A DNA stretch of 33,682 nt from an uncultured Ferrovum sp. (GTDB taxonomy: Bacteria > Pseudomonadota > Gammaproteobacteria > Burkholderiales > Ferrovaceae). Positions 18,645-27,858 of this stretch are shown here, one piece after another. The stretch is from contig CAIPBT010000119.1 of the NCBI GenBank assembly GCA_903863375.1, forward strand, positions 1-33,682, written 5' to 3'. Every line of letters starts with the position of its first letter. Within the stretch, counting starts at the first letter, position 1. The position numbers were made by a program, and so were the translations under genes. Below the pieces are notes generated by a model. The model made no database searches, was not told the origin of the DNA, and saw only the letters and a list, made by a program, of their open reading frames with translations.

Positions 18645-19651
18645 CCGCCCCATCGGTCTGGACCGCGCCGGTCGAGGCCTTTCTCGCCGAGCAGGCCCAC
18701 ACGCGCCGGCTGTCCCCCTTGACGGTGGCCGCCTACGCACGTGAACTCTCTTTGCTGGCCGTAGGCCGGCCCGTCGGTCCCGCAGACATCCTGACCGCCG
18801 ACCTGCGCCGGGCGTTGGCGCAAGCCCACGCCGCCGGTCTGAGCGGGCGCTCACTGGCGCGCCGTCTCTCGGCCTGGCGCAGCTTCTTCCGCTGGCTGGA
18901 ACGCACCGGACAGCGCACCGGCAACCCAGCTACCGGACTACGTCCGCCGCGCAGCGCCCGACGCCTGCCGGGTGTGCTCGGCGTGGATGCCGCCGTGCAA
19001 CTGGTGAAGGGTACATCGAATGCGCCGCAGGAACCGACCGGCCCAGGCGCCGCTGCAGACCCTGCGGCAACCGGCAAGCCGGCGCTGGCGACGGTGCAGA
19101 CGCTCACCCCGTGGCAGCAGGCACTGCAGGTGCAGGACGACGCCATGTTCGAACTGCTGTATTCCTCCGGACTGCGGCTGGCCGAGCTGGTCGGTCTGGA
19201 CCGGGCCCGACTCGACCTGCGTGCCGGACTGGTCACCGTGCTCGGCAAGGGCAGCCGTACCCGCACGGTTCCGGTCGGCCAGCCGGCCTGTGCCGCCCTG
19301 GAGCGATGGCTGGCGCAACGCGCCCTGCTGTTGCCAGCCGACGACCTCGACGCCGTGTTCCTGAACCGCCGGGGCCTGCGCGTGGCACCGCGCACTGTGC
19401 AAGACCGGCTGGCCCGGCGTGGGCGGGAACTCGGCCTGCCGCAACGCGTCCACCCGCACATGTTGCGGCATTCCTGCGCGTCGCACGTGCTGCAGTCCAG
19501 TGCCGACCTGCGCGCCGTACAGGAACTGCTCGGACATGCGAGCATTGCATCCACGCAGATCTACTCGCATCTTGATTTCCAGCATCTGGCGCAAGCCTAC
19601 GATGCCGCCCATCCCCGTGCGCGCAAGCGCCCCTCCGGAGAATCCTCATGA
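18623..19651 (+). CDS. xerC: Tyrosine recombinase XerC with an interdomain insertion
   Basis: XerC acts with XerD at dif to resolve chromosome dimers. All catalytic residues are present: Arg185 (SGLRLAEL), Lys209 (GKGSRTR), His279 and Arg282 ([12 protein letters not shown]), His305 (LGHAS) and the nucleophile Tyr314 (STQIYSHLD). The N-terminal SAM-like DNA-binding domain (residues about 12-110) is normal. The protein has 342 residues against about 300 usually. Most of the excess is a Pro/Ala/Gly/Thr-rich stretch at about residues 129-165 (starting [12 protein letters not shown]), between the two domains, where normal XerC has a short linker. The GTG at 18623 overlaps the DUF484 gene and is the best start seen. 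The stop overlaps the next gene (ATGA). Context with dapF supports XerC rather than XerD or an integron integrase. Confidence 0.93.
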   Translation: MRHRPALTAPSVWTAPVEAFLAEQAHTRRLSPLTVAAYARELSLLAVGRPVGPADILTADLRRALAQAHAAGLSGRSLARRLSAWRSFFRWLERTGQRTGNPATGLRPPRSARRLPGVLGVDAAVQLVKGTSNAPQEPTGPGAAADPAATGKPALATVQTLTPWQQALQVQDDAMFELLYSSGLRLAELVGLDRARLDLRAGLVTVLGKGSRTRTVPVGQPACAALERWLAQRALLLPADDLDAVFLNRRGLRVAPRTVQDRLARRGRELGLPQRVHPHMLRHSCASHVLQSSADLRAVQELLGHASIASTQIYSHLDFQHLAQAYDAAHPRARKRPSGESS

Positions 19652-20610
19652 ATTACCGTCGTCTTGGCCGCTCCGGCCTGCAGGTCAGCGAACTGTCGTT
19701 CGGGTCGTGGGTGACCTACAGCAATCAGCTGGATATCGGCCAGGGTGCCGAATGCATGGCCGCGGCAAAGGAGGCCGGCGTCAACTTCTTCGACAATGCG
19801 GAAGTCTACGCGCAGGGCCAGGCCGAACGCCTGATGGGTGCCGCCTTCCAGCGGCTGGGCTGGGCGCGCGACGAATTCATTGTCTCGAGCAAGTTTTTCT
19901 GGGGTCTGGCCGACGGCCCGAATCGCAAGAACACGCTGAACCGCAAATACCTGCTGAACGCGATCGAGGGGTCCCTGGAGCGCTTCCAGTTGGACTATCT
20001 CGACCTGGTGTTCTGCCACCGCCCCGACCCCTTCACGCCGGTGGAAGAAACCGTCTGGGCGATGAGCGACATGATCACGCGTGGCCAGGCCCTGTACTGG
20101 GGCACCTCGGAATGGTCGGCTGCCGACATCGCGCTGGCCTGTGAGATTGCCGAGCGGCACCACCTGCACAAGCCGGTGATGGAACAGCCGCAGTACAACC
20201 TGTTTCATCGCGAACGGGTCGAGAAGGAATACGCGCGCCTCTACGAACATGTCGGCCTGGGTCTTACCACCTGGAGCCCGCTGGCCTCGGGGGTGTTGAC
20301 CGGCAAGTATCGCAGTGGCGTGCCTGCCGACAGCCGTGCCAGCCTGAAAGGCTACGAATGGCTGGCCAGCGAGCTGACCGACCCCGCCCGGGTGGCCGCC
20401 GCCGAACGGCTGCGTCCGCTGGCCCAAGCGCTGGACTGTTCGCCGGCCCAACTGGCGATTGCGTGGTGCCTGCTCAATCCGCATGTCAGCACCGTGATCA
20501 CCGGGGCCAGCCGCCCCGAGCAGGTGCTCGAAAACATGAAGGCGGCCGAGGTGGCTAAGCGCATCGATGCCGGTTTCAAGGCACGGATCGAGGCCGCCAT
20601 TGCCGGGTGA
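19648..20610 (+). CDS. Aldo/keto reductase (Kv-beta/AKR6-like)
   Basis: This is a TIM-barrel NADPH-dependent oxidoreductase of 320 residues. The catalytic tetrad is intact: Asp49 and Tyr54 ([14 protein letters not shown]), Lys82 (SSKFFWG) and His124 (VFCHRPDP). The sequence [21 protein letters not shown], the block [12 protein letters not shown] and [15 protein letters not shown] are typical of the subgroup that includes potassium-channel beta subunits and bacterial YghZ. No potassium-channel gene is nearby. Its ATG overlaps the xerC stop (ATGA), so it is translationally coupled to a chromosome-maintenance gene, probably just by operon packing. The physiological substrate is unknown; the family reduces aldehydes such as methylglyoxal. 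Confidence 0.9.
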   Translation: MNYRRLGRSGLQVSELSFGSWVTYSNQLDIGQGAECMAAAKEAGVNFFDNAEVYAQGQAERLMGAAFQRLGWARDEFIVSSKFFWGLADGPNRKNTLNRKYLLNAIEGSLERFQLDYLDLVFCHRPDPFTPVEETVWAMSDMITRGQALYWGTSEWSAADIALACEIAERHHLHKPVMEQPQYNLFHRERVEKEYARLYEHVGLGLTTWSPLASGVLTGKYRSGVPADSRASLKGYEWLASELTDPARVAAAERLRPLAQALDCSPAQLAIAWCLLNPHVSTVITGASRPEQVLENMKAAEVAKRIDAGFKARIEAAIAG

Positions 20611-20611
20611 G

Positions 20612-21142
20612 GTGCCGCCCTGGCGCACCGCGCTGAGCGCGGCCTTGCAGCGCGGCAGCAAGGCGCCGGAGGCGCGTTACGTGCAGTTGGCCACGGTGGA
20701 TGGGCACGGTCTTCCGCGCAACCGCACCGTGGTGTTTCGCGGTTTTGGGCCCGCCAGCCAGCTGCTGGTGCTGACCGATGCGCGCAGCCAGAAGGTGGGC
20801 GAGCTGACGGCGCAGCCCAGGGCAGAGGTCTGCTGGTATCTGGCGGCCACGCGCGAGCAGTTCCGCCTGCGCTCCCACTGCACGCTGCATGGCGCCGGCG
20901 CCACCGGCGACTGGGCACGGCTGCGTACCGAGCTGTGGCAGGCGCGCGGCGCGCGTGGTCAGGCGGAATGGCTGGGCACCGTGCCGGCCGAGGCGCTGCG
21001 CGAGGCGGTCGACGATTTCGTGCTGCTGGTGTGCGACGTGCAACACGCCGAGCACCTGCAGTTGCGCACCGATCCGCACACGGAGACCGTGTGGAGCCGG
21101 ATGGGTGATGCCTGGACCACCCAGATCCTGCGCGGCGGCTGA
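20612..21142 (+). CDS. Pyridoxamine 5'-phosphate oxidase-fold flavoprotein
   Basis: This is a PNPOx-like split-barrel protein of the Alr4036-type FMN-binding family, 176 residues from GTG at 20612. PPWRTALSAAL, ARYVQLATVDGHGLPRNRTV and VFRGF near the N-terminus and the segment SQKVGELTAQPRAEVCWYL are typical. It is not the canonical PdxH, which is longer and has different phosphate-binding residues. The GTG directly follows the upstream stop; an ATG at 20567 would overlap that gene by 44 nt and add 15 residues of no similarity. Neither has a strong ribosome site. It is the last gene of the plus-strand run and ends 8 bp from the convergent transporter gene. A flavin-dependent redox role is likely; the substrate is unknown. 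Confidence 0.8.
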   Translation: MPPWRTALSAALQRGSKAPEARYVQLATVDGHGLPRNRTVVFRGFGPASQLLVLTDARSQKVGELTAQPRAEVCWYLAATREQFRLRSHCTLHGAGATGDWARLRTELWQARGARGQAEWLGTVPAEALREAVDDFVLLVCDVQHAEHLQLRTDPHTETVWSRMGDAWTTQILRGG

Positions 21143-21150
21143 CGGCCTGC

Positions 21151-22500
21151 TCAGGCACCCGAACCCCACCAGGCACGCATGGCGCGCGGATATTCAGGTG
21201 CCAGCCAGCACAGCAGCAGCAAAAAGCCCAGCGTGGCCAGCGCACAGGCACGGAATACGTCGGGAATGGTGGCACCCTGCCCGAACAGCACAATGGCCAT
21301 AACCGACGAAAGTACCATCAGCACTGCGTTCAGCACGTTGTTGGCGGCGATCATCCGCGACACTTCCTTCGGATCGGCACGCGACTGGATCAGGGCAAAC
21401 AGCGGCACGATGTAAAACCCGGAAAACAGACCGATCAGCACCAGCACCGCAATCGTGAGCAGGCCGGGGCCCTGCAGGAAGGCCATCACGCCCAACAGGC
21501 GCTCGGCCTGCCCTTCGAGCAGGGCTTGCTGCGGTCCTGCGGCGGGCAGGACCCAGGCCAGCGCGGTCATCCCGACCAGTCCGAGCGGCACCAGCCCCAG
21601 ATTGAGCCCGCCGCGGGAGAGCCGTTCACAGGCCAGCGAACCCACTCCGATGCCAAGCGACAGGGCGGTCAGCAACAGGGTGGTGACGGTCTCGTCGCCC
21701 TGCAGGTAGCTGCGCGCGTACGAGGGAAACTGGGTCAGGAAACACGCCCCGTAAAACCAGAACCACGAGTTTGCCAGCAGCGCGAGCAGCATGGTGCGGT
21801 CACGCGCGGCCAGCCGCAGGTTGCGCCAGGTTTCGCTGAACGGGTTGGGGTTGATCACCAGCCCGGCATCACTCGACGGTGCCAGCGGAATCTGGCGCGC
21901 ACAGAGATAACCCAGCACCGCCACGCCCAGGGTGACCAGGCTGACCGGCAGCACCCCCACAGTGCGACTGGCGACCAGCCCACCGCCCAGCACGGTACCC
22001 ATCAGGATGGCGGCAAACGTGCCCATTTCGACCAGGCCATTACCCCCCACCAGCTCGCTGGCATGCAGGTGCTGTGGCATGACGGCGTACTTTGCCGGGC
22101 TGAACAGCGTGCTGTGACAGCCCATCAGCAACAGGGCCAGAAACAGCAGATCCGTCCGCGACCAGTAAAAACCCAAGGCCCCCAGCGCCATGATGGCGAT
22201 CTCGGCCAGCTTCACCCACACCATCAGGCGTGACTTCTCGTACTTGTCGGCCAGCTGCCCGGCACTGGCCGACAGAAACACGTAGGGCAGGATGAATACC
22301 ACCGCCGCAAGATTGACCAGCACCGGCCCGGTGAGCCCGAACAGGGCTCCTCCGCGATAGGCCAGCACGATCACCAGCGCATTCTTGAAGATGTTGTCGT
22401 TCAGGGCCCCCAGAAAGCCGGTCAGGAAGAAGGGCAGGAAACGGCGTCTGCGCAGCAGTGCGAACTGGTGGGCAACCGGGGGATCGGAGAGGACATTCAT
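21151..22500 (-). CDS. MFS transporter, LplT-like (lysophospholipid transporter family)
   Basis: This encodes a 449-residue membrane protein with about 12 hydrophobic segments. The N-terminal half carries blocks I recognise from LplT and from the transporter half of Aas fusions: FLGALNDNIFKNALVI, ASAGQLADKYEKSRLM and MGCHSTLFSPAKYAVMPQHL. These are flippases moving lysophospholipids across the inner membrane for re-acylation. There is no attached acyltransferase or acyl-ACP synthetase domain and none next door, so it is a stand-alone transporter. It lies downstream of tyrS on the minus strand with a heptamer array between them. Confidence 0.85.
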   Translation of the reverse strand: MNVLSDPPVAHQFALLRRRRFLPFFLTGFLGALNDNIFKNALVIVLAYRGGALFGLTGPVLVNLAAVVFILPYVFLSASAGQLADKYEKSRLMVWVKLAEIAIMALGALGFYWSRTDLLFLALLLMGCHSTLFSPAKYAVMPQHLHASELVGGNGLVEMGTFAAILMGTVLGGGLVASRTVGVLPVSLVTLGVAVLGYLCARQIPLAPSSDAGLVINPNPFSETWRNLRLAARDRTMLLALLANSWFWFYGACFLTQFPSYARSYLQGDETVTTLLLTALSLGIGVGSLACERLSRGGLNLGLVPLGLVGMTALAWVLPAAGPQQALLEGQAERLLGVMAFLQGPGLLTIAVLVLIGLFSGFYIVPLFALIQSRADPKEVSRMIAANNVLNAVLMVLSSVMAIVLFGQGATIPDVFRACALATLGFLLLLCWLAPEYPRAMRAWWGSGA

Positions 22501-22552
22501 GGCATCAGTATGCCTTGCCGGCCAGGCGCATGGCGGCGTGCAGCGCCTGCCC

Positions 22553-22637
22553 TCAGCTTTCGGCTCGCCGCTCTCAGCTCTCCGCTCGCAGCCGTCCGCT
22601 CTCCGCTGTCAGCTCTCAGCTCTCAGCTCTCAGGGTC
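22553..22637. repeat. Degenerate heptamer array between tyrS and the MFS gene
   Basis: From 22575 to 22630 there are eight consecutive 7-bp units in perfect register, four of them CAGCTCT and the rest near variants (CCGCTCT, CCGCTGT, CCGCTCG, CAGCCGT). Looser units extend upstream to 22553. The last unit overlaps the tyrS stop codon and final codons. The array lies about 50 bp upstream of the transporter start. Confidence 0.9.
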
Positions 22638-23834
22638 GGCCAGCGCCACGGTCACCCGGCGGTAGTCTTTCTTGCCCCGCTGCAGCACCACCGTGCTGCC
22701 CGGTGCCACCAGCAGGGTGACGTCTTCCACCTTATCGCCATCGAGACGGATGCCGCCGCCCTGAATCATGCGCCGTGCCTCCGAGGTACTGGCGGTCAGG
22801 CCACTGGCACGCAGGATTTCGGTGACGACCAGGCCCGCCGCTGGTGCCGGCAGGGTCACTTCGGGAATGTCATCCGGAATCGCATTGCCACGGAAACGGG
22901 CCTCGAAATCCTCCAGCACCCAGCGCCCCTGTTCTGCGCCGTGAAAGCGCGTGACCAGTTCCTGGCCCAGCAAGACCTTGATGTCACGCGGGTTGCGCCC
23001 GCCTTCCACCTCGCGCCGCCAGGTGGCGATGGTCTCAAGCGACTCGAAGGACAGCAGCTCGAAGTAGCGCCACATCAGGGTGTCGGACACCGACATCAGC
23101 TTGCCGAACATGTTGCGGGGATCTTCGGTGATGCCGATGTAATTGTTTTTCGACTTGCTCATCTTCTGCACCCCGTCCAGCCCCTCGAGCAGCGGCATGG
23201 TCAGGATGCACTGCGGACGCCGGCCAGCCTGCTTCTGCAGCTCGCGTCCCATCAGCAGGTTGAATTTCTGGTCGGTGCCGCCCAGTTCCAGATCGGCGCG
23301 CAGGGCCACCGAGTCGTAGCCCTGCACCAGGGGGTACAGGAATTCATGGATGGCGATGGGCTGGTTCGACTTGTAGCGTTTGCTGAAATCATCGCGTTCC
23401 AGCATGCGTGCCACCGTCTGCGATGCCGCCAGCCGGATCATGTCGGCCGAGCTCATGCGGCCCATCCACTCCGAATTAAAGGCCACCTTGGTGCGCGCCG
23501 GATCGAGGATCTTGAACACCTGGGCCTGATACGTCTCGGCGTTCTGCGCGATCTGCTCGGGCGTGAGCGGCGGACGGGTATCGTTGCGCCCGGTCGGGTC
23601 GCCAATCAGCCCGGTGAAATCACCGATCAGGAACGTCACCTCATGCCCCAGCTGCTGCAGGGCTCGCAGCTTGTTGATCAGCACGGTGTGCCCCAGGTGC
23701 AGATCGGGGGCGGTCGGATCAAAGCCCGCTTTGACCCGCAAGGGCTGACCTTCGCGCAGCCGGGCCAGGAATTCCTCTTCCGGCAGCAGCTCGTCGCAAC
23801 CGCGCTTGATTTCAGCAAGACTCGCAATACTCAT
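22623..23834 (-). CDS. tyrS: Tyrosyl-tRNA synthetase
   Basis: This class I aminoacyl-tRNA synthetase charges tRNA-Tyr. The product has 403 residues. The HIGH-type motif is HLGH at residues 46-49 ([14 protein letters not shown]) and KMSKS is at 224-228 ([14 protein letters not shown]). A C-terminal S4 RNA-binding domain is present ([19 protein letters not shown]). The ATG at 23834 fits the family N-terminus; a 40-residue in-frame extension upstream would run into anmK and has no similarity. No good ribosome site precedes it. Only 14 bp separate it from the divergent anmK ATG, so its promoter must lie within the anmK coding region. The final codons and stop arise from the heptamer array. Confidence 0.96.
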   Translation of the reverse strand: MSIASLAEIKRGCDELLPEEEFLARLREGQPLRVKAGFDPTAPDLHLGHTVLINKLRALQQLGHEVTFLIGDFTGLIGDPTGRNDTRPPLTPEQIAQNAETYQAQVFKILDPARTKVAFNSEWMGRMSSADMIRLAASQTVARMLERDDFSKRYKSNQPIAIHEFLYPLVQGYDSVALRADLELGGTDQKFNLLMGRELQKQAGRRPQCILTMPLLEGLDGVQKMSKSKNNYIGITEDPRNMFGKLMSVSDTLMWRYFELLSFESLETIATWRREVEGGRNPRDIKVLLGQELVTRFHGAEQGRWVLEDFEARFRGNAIPDDIPEVTLPAPAAGLVVTEILRASGLTASTSEARRMIQGGGIRLDGDKVEDVTLLVAPGSTVVLQRGKKDYRRVTVALADPES

Positions 23835-23848
23835 GATATACAGACCAA

Positions 23849-24970
23849 ATGACCGCCTTGAAGCTCGCCACTGTAGCGCAAAAGCCCGTGATCGGCCTGA
23901 TGTCGGGCACCAGTCTGGACGGGATCGATGGCGTGCTGGTCGAACTGCCCCCACGCCCGCTGCGCGCCTTGGGTACCAGCAGGATCGACCTGCCGGCCGG
24001 ACTGCGCCAGGAACTGCTGGCGCTCAACCAGGCCGGCCCGGACGAACTGCGTCGCTCGGCCCTGGCGGGGGTGCAGTTGGCCCACCTGTACGCGCGCGTG
24101 GTGACACAGCTTCTGGCCGATGCCCACCTTCGGGCCGACCAGGTGAGCGCCATCGGCTGCCATGGTCAGACGGTCCGTCATCAACCGGCAGACGGCTATT
24201 CCTTGCAGCTGGTCAATGGCGCCCTGCTTGCCGAATTGACCGGCATCACCACCATCACCGATTTCCGGTCGCGCGATGTCGCCGCCGGCGGCCAGGGCGC
24301 GCCGCTGGTGCCAGCCTTCCATGCCGCCGCCTTCGCCCACGCCGAACATGCGCGCGCCATCGTCAATATTGGCGGTTTCAGCAACATCACGGTGTTGGCC
24401 GCTGACGGTGCCGTGCGTGGGCACGACTGTGGGCCGGGAAATGCGCTGCTGGATGCCTGGATCAGCCATCATCAGCGCGAGCCCTATGACCGGGACGGCC
24501 GCTGGGCGCGCAGCGGCATGCTGTTGCCCGACCTGCTGAAGGCCATGCTGTCACACCCCTTCTTCCAGCAGGCGCCCCCCCGCAGCACCGGTCGGGAGGC
24601 TTTTCACCTGGACTGGATCAGATCGCTGCCCGGTGTGGCGTCGGCACGCCGTGAGGATGTTCAGCGCACCCTGCTGGAATTGACGGTCAGCGCCATCGTC
24701 AGAGAGGTGCAACTGCATGCGGGCGACGTTGACGAGGTTTTCATCTGCGGCGGTGGCGCCGAAAACCGTATGCTGATGGAGCGTTTGCGGCAGGCGCTCT
24801 CGCCCCGACGGGTGGCCGGTACAGGCGAACTAGGCATTGGCGAGCAACAGGTCGAAGCATTCGCCTTCGCCTGGCTCGCCAACCAGACGCTCCATCATCT
24901 GCCGGGCAACCTTCCATCCGTCACCGGCGCGGAAGGGCCGCGGGTGCTGGGGGCAATCTACCCGGCCTGA
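23849..24970 (+). CDS. anmK: Anhydro-N-acetylmuramic acid kinase
   Basis: AnmK opens and phosphorylates 1,6-anhydro-MurNAc released from peptidoglycan, giving MurNAc-6-phosphate for recycling. It has 373 residues, the usual size. The ATP-binding N-terminal block is [20 protein letters not shown]. Other family blocks are [53 protein letters not shown] and the C-terminal [17 protein letters not shown]. No ribosome site is visible before the ATG and the promoter must overlap tyrS. It is convergent with erpA across 40 bp. MurNAc-6-P etherase is not in the window. Confidence 0.95.
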   Translation: MTALKLATVAQKPVIGLMSGTSLDGIDGVLVELPPRPLRALGTSRIDLPAGLRQELLALNQAGPDELRRSALAGVQLAHLYARVVTQLLADAHLRADQVSAIGCHGQTVRHQPADGYSLQLVNGALLAELTGITTITDFRSRDVAAGGQGAPLVPAFHAAAFAHAEHARAIVNIGGFSNITVLAADGAVRGHDCGPGNALLDAWISHHQREPYDRDGRWARSGMLLPDLLKAMLSHPFFQQAPPRSTGREAFHLDWIRSLPGVASARREDVQRTLLELTVSAIVREVQLHAGDVDEVFICGGGAENRMLMERLRQALSPRRVAGTGELGIGEQQVEAFAFAWLANQTLHHLPGNLPSVTGAEGPRVLGAIYPA

Positions 24971-24981
24971 ACCAGGCGGCG

Positions 24982-24999
24982 CTGATTGGAAGGAATCAG
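24982..24999. other. Hairpin between convergent anmK and erpA
   Basis: CTGATT and AATCAG form a perfect 6-bp stem around a 6-nt loop, in the 40-bp gap between the two convergent stops. It lacks a T-run, so any terminator role is weakly supported. Confidence 0.3.
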
Positions 25000-25010
25000 G
25001 CCGAAACGGA

Positions 25011-25361
25011 TCAGACCGAAAACGACGATCCGCAGCCGCAGGTGGACGTGGCGTTCGGATTGCGAATCACGAACTGGGCGCCGTCCAACCCTTCGCTGTA
25101 GTCAATCTCGGCACCCACCAGATACTGGTAGCTCATGGCGTCGATCAACAGCTGCACGCCCTGCTTTTCCATTACGGTGTCGTCCTCGTTGACCGTTTCG
25201 TCAAACGTGAACCCATACTGGAAACCAGAGCACCCGCCGCCCGAAACAAACACGCGCAGCTTCAGCGCCTGGTTGCCTTCTTCGTCCAGCAGGCTTTTCA
25301 CTTTCGTCGCGGCGCTGTCGGTAAAGATCAGCGCTGCCGGCATTTCCGTCACAGCATTCAT
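25011..25361 (-). CDS. erpA: Iron-sulfur cluster insertion protein ErpA
   Basis: ErpA is an A-type carrier that delivers iron-sulfur clusters to target apoproteins. It has 116 residues, normal for ErpA. The three conserved cysteines are Cys44 ([11 protein letters not shown]), Cys108 and Cys110 ([10 protein letters not shown]). [18 protein letters not shown] and IRNPNA are ErpA-specific blocks. The ATG at 25361 is chosen by alignment; an upstream in-frame start would add 13 unrelated residues. It follows the bactofilin gene by 77 bp on the same strand and is the last gene of the argC run. Confidence 0.95.
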   Translation of the reverse strand: MNAVTEMPAALIFTDSAATKVKSLLDEEGNQALKLRVFVSGGGCSGFQYGFTFDETVNEDDTVMEKQGVQLLIDAMSYQYLVGAEIDYSEGLDGAQFVIRNPNATSTCGCGSSFSV

Positions 25362-25438
25362 GGTGCGTATCCTTCTGGTTGAGGCGTCCGCCGATCGCAC
25401 AGCGGCCCGGGAAGGGCTGCCGTGTTCTCGGTCGCCTG

Positions 25439-25852
25439 CTAGTTCAGGCTTTTGGCCTGCGCATGGGCAGTCATGTCGACCACCCGGGCACTTTCTCCGG
25501 GTACATCGTGGATCAGGCGGCCAGTGACCTGCGCTCCAAGGTGGATTTCGATGCGCTGGTAATGCACATCACCGCTCACCCGGGCCTTCGGCAACAGCTC
25601 GACGGCCTCGAGCGCCTGTACGGGCCCCGTCACCTCGCCGTTGATCAGCACCCGGTGTGCCCGGATCTCGCCCTCGATGCATCCCTGTTCGCTGATCACC
25701 AGCGTACCGCCTTGCTCGGGGTGTCCCAACACCTTGCCGCGGATGCGTCCATCCACCCGCAAACCGCCGACGAAACAGATGTCGCCGTCAATCACCGTTC
25801 CGGCGCCAATCAGGCTGTCGATGGGCGCTGTTTTGTTGCGATTGCCAAACAT
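25439..25852 (-). CDS. Bactofilin family protein
   Basis: Bactofilins are small beta-helical proteins that polymerise into membrane-associated filaments and help position cell-wall or polar factors. This one has 137 residues. The core is a run of short beta repeats: [65 protein letters not shown] and [13 protein letters not shown] short N-terminal tail (MFGNRNKT) precedes the core and an unstructured tail follows. A strong GGGAGAGG site supports the ATG at 25852. It lies 16 bp after the DUF6776-type membrane protein gene, so the two are co-expressed. Confidence 0.92.
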   Translation of the reverse strand: MFGNRNKTAPIDSLIGAGTVIDGDICFVGGLRVDGRIRGKVLGHPEQGGTLVISEQGCIEGEIRAHRVLINGEVTGPVQALEAVELLPKARVSGDVHYQRIEIHLGAQVTGRLIHDVPGESARVVDMTAHAQAKSLN

Positions 25853-25868
25853 GTGGAACCTCTCCCGT

Positions 25869-26612
25869 TCATGGCAGGACGAGCGACACGCTGGCGGCTG
25901 GTGCCCTGGCACCATCCCGCCACACCTCAGCCCACACGCGGCTGGCGTGCTGGCCGGGGTTGATGCGCAACTCACCCTCCACATCCTGATAGTACTTGAA
26001 AGTGACCGGCTGCGCGGGCTCGGCCGCCAGCGCTGTGCCGGCCGTCGATGTTGCCGTCCCGCCAGCGGCTTCCTCCAGCCGCAGACGGACCTTGCCGGTG
26101 AACGGTGCTGTCTGCCGCCCATCCTGCGCCACGAGCAGATGCCAGCGATATTCTCCGGGCATGGCCCCAGCGCGCAAGGTGAATCCGCTTAATTGTACAC
26201 CGCCCGGCACGCTGTTCACGCCAAGACTGCGAAGCGACGCGAGATCTTCCTTCAGGTGCACATTTTCCTCGCGCAGCGCGGCCAGCTCCTGCGCCAGACT
26301 CTCGCGCGCTGCCTGATCCTGCTGCCGGGTGCGTGCTTCAATCGCGAGCTGCTGCTGACTGGCCTGCAGGGCAGATCGCAACCCCGCTTCACTGGCGCGC
26401 AGCGTGCGCACCTCGATGGCCAGGTTGGTCGTCGAGCTGATGCCAAACCGGCTCAGCACATAGGGCAGCATCAGGGCACCGAGCGGAATCAGCGCCAGCA
26501 GACCCAGCGTCGGCAGCCAACGCACCCACCACGGCGGCGTTGGCCGGATCGACAGCTCCAGTTCCTTGCGCTTGCGACGGCGCTGCCAGGACAGGCGGCT
26601 CAGCACGGCCAT
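25869..26612 (-). CDS. DUF6776-like single-pass membrane coiled-coil protein
   Basis: This encodes 247 residues. A basic cytoplasmic N-terminus (RRRKRKELEL) leads into one membrane segment at about residues 35-52 (LPTLGLLALIPLGALMLPYV). A coiled coil of about 60 residues follows (RTLRASEAGLRSALQASQQQ through REENVHLKEDLASL). The C-terminal half is a predicted beta-rich domain (VQLSGFTLRAG, YRWHLLVAQDG, VTFKYYQDVEGEL). I recognise it as the membrane protein often found between argC and bactofilin in betaproteobacteria, assigned to DUF6776 from memory. The ATG at 26612 is preferred over a TTG three codons earlier. Function is unknown; pairing with a bactofilin suggests an envelope scaffold. Confidence 0.75.
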   Translation of the reverse strand: MAVLSRLSWQRRRKRKELELSIRPTPPWWVRWLPTLGLLALIPLGALMLPYVLSRFGISSTTNLAIEVRTLRASEAGLRSALQASQQQLAIEARTRQQDQAARESLAQELAALREENVHLKEDLASLRSLGVNSVPGGVQLSGFTLRAGAMPGEYRWHLLVAQDGRQTAPFTGKVRLRLEEAAGGTATSTAGTALAAEPAQPVTFKYYQDVEGELRINPGQHASRVWAEVWRDGARAPAASVSLVLP

Positions 26613-26637
26613 GGCGCGCAATGGCCAGCGTCGTGGT

Positions 26638-27669
26638 TCACGGCAGCACCGGCAGTCCTTCCAGCCCCGTCGTTTCCGGCAGACCGAACATCAGGTTCAT
26701 GTTGTGCACGGCCTGGCCGGCCGCGCCGCGCACCAGGTTGTCGATCACGCTCAGCACCACCACCATGTTGCCGCCTTGCGGACGGTGCACGGCGATCCGG
26801 CACACGTTGGACGCGCGGACCGATCGGGTATCCGGATGACTGTTGGCCGGCAGCACGTCGACAAAGGGCTCGCCCGCGTAGCGGCTCTCGAACAGTTTTT
26901 GCAGATCGATCGTGCTATCGGTCAGGCGTGCATACAGGGTGGCGTGAATGCCGCGCACCATGGGCGTGAGATGCGGCACAAAGGTCAGTCCCACCGGGCG
27001 GCCGGCCGCGGCCGTCAGTCCTTGCGAAATCTCGGGCAGGTGCCGATGCCCCGGCACACCATACGCCTTGAAATTGTCGGAGGTTTCGGCAAACAGGCTG
27101 GCCACTTCCGCCTTTCGGCCGGCCCCAGACACGCCTGACTTGGCATCGGCAATCAGCTGGCCCACGTCCACCACCCCGGCTTCCACCAGCGGCAGAAAAC
27201 CGAGTTGCACCGCAGTCGGATAACAGCCTGGATTGGCCAGCACCCGGGCAGTCCGGATCTGTTCGCGATAGACTTCCGGCAGACCATACACCGCTTCTGC
27301 CACCAACTCCGGACAGGCATGCTGCAGCTTGTACCAGCGCTCCCACTCGGCCACATCGCGAATGCGGAAGTCTGCGGCCAGATCGATCACCCGGACGCCC
27401 GCTGCCACCAGGGCACGGGCCTGCTCCATGGCAATGCCATTGGGTGTCGCAAAAAATACCAGCTGGCACTGCTCCAACTGGGCGTCGGCAGGATCCGTAA
27501 AGGCCAGGCCAACCTGACCGCGCAGACTCGGGAACATCTCGGAGACCGGCATGCCGGCCTCTTTCCGGGAAGTGATCGCTCGCACCCGAACATGTGGATG
27601 GCGCGCCAGCAGGCGCAACAGTTCCACCCCGGTGTATCCCGTCCCCCCCACAATGCCGACTTCAATCAT
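26638..27669 (-). CDS. argC: N-acetyl-gamma-glutamyl-phosphate reductase
   Basis: ArgC carries out the NADPH-dependent third step of arginine synthesis, making N-acetylglutamate semialdehyde. It has 343 residues, the long form typical of proteobacteria. The nucleotide-binding loop is [18 protein letters not shown] at the N-terminus. The catalytic thiol is Cys149 in [16 protein letters not shown], and the active-site His is in GHRHLPEI. The ATG at 27669 is where the family begins; the 15-residue in-frame extension has no similarity. It heads a minus-strand run with the DUF6776-type and bactofilin genes, and a good promoter lies about 60 bp upstream. No other arg gene is close by. Confidence 0.96.
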   Translation of the reverse strand: MIEVGIVGGTGYTGVELLRLLARHPHVRVRAITSRKEAGMPVSEMFPSLRGQVGLAFTDPADAQLEQCQLVFFATPNGIAMEQARALVAAGVRVIDLAADFRIRDVAEWERWYKLQHACPELVAEAVYGLPEVYREQIRTARVLANPGCYPTAVQLGFLPLVEAGVVDVGQLIADAKSGVSGAGRKAEVASLFAETSDNFKAYGVPGHRHLPEISQGLTAAAGRPVGLTFVPHLTPMVRGIHATLYARLTDSTIDLQKLFESRYAGEPFVDVLPANSHPDTRSVRASNVCRIAVHRPQGGNMVVVLSVIDNLVRGAAGQAVHNMNLMFGLPETTGLEGLPVLP

Positions 27670-27726
27670 GCGCAACGTCCCGTAGTGATAGAAAAGGGCC
27701 TGCTGGGCCAACACCCGTAATCCGCG

Positions 27727-27756
27727 ATCATAGACACCTCACGATCACAGGCGCAA
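27727..27756 (-). promoter_or_regulatory. Promoter for argC
   Basis: On the minus strand TTGCGC (27751-27756) and TATGAT (27727-27732, five of six) are separated by 18 bp. They lie about 60 bp upstream of argC and just beyond the rpsI terminator, the expected place for a new transcription start. Confidence 0.55.
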
Positions 27757-27780
27757 TCGTTGCGGGGAATGCCGGGACAG

Positions 27781-27812
27781 AAAAAAAGCCACCCGTACTG
27801 CGGTGGCTTTTT
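27781..27812 (-). terminator. Rho-independent terminator of rplM-rpsI
   Basis: AAAAGCCACC (27784-27793) and GGTGGCTTTT (27802-27811) form a 10-bp stem with an 8-nt loop. Read on the minus strand it is followed by seven Ts (27781-27787), about 50 bp after the rpsI stop. The T-run on the plus side is shorter, so it may work both ways. Confidence 0.9.
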
Positions 27813-27858
27813 CCAGGAAGACCGGATGCTGCGGGGCCACCATGGCGACCCCAACCGA

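Noticed and set aside
18623-19651. Phage or integron integrase rather than XerC
   Set aside because: The position after dapF and DUF484 and the absence of any att-like repeats, cassette or phage genes fit housekeeping XerC.
19648-20610. Aldo/keto reductase as part of a potassium channel system
   Set aside because: It is of the Kv-beta-like subgroup, but no channel gene is nearby and the bacterial members are ordinary oxidoreductases.
23835-23954. 40-residue N-terminal extension of TyrS
   Set aside because: It overlaps the anmK start region on the other strand and has no similarity to TyrS; the family starts at [12 protein letters not shown].
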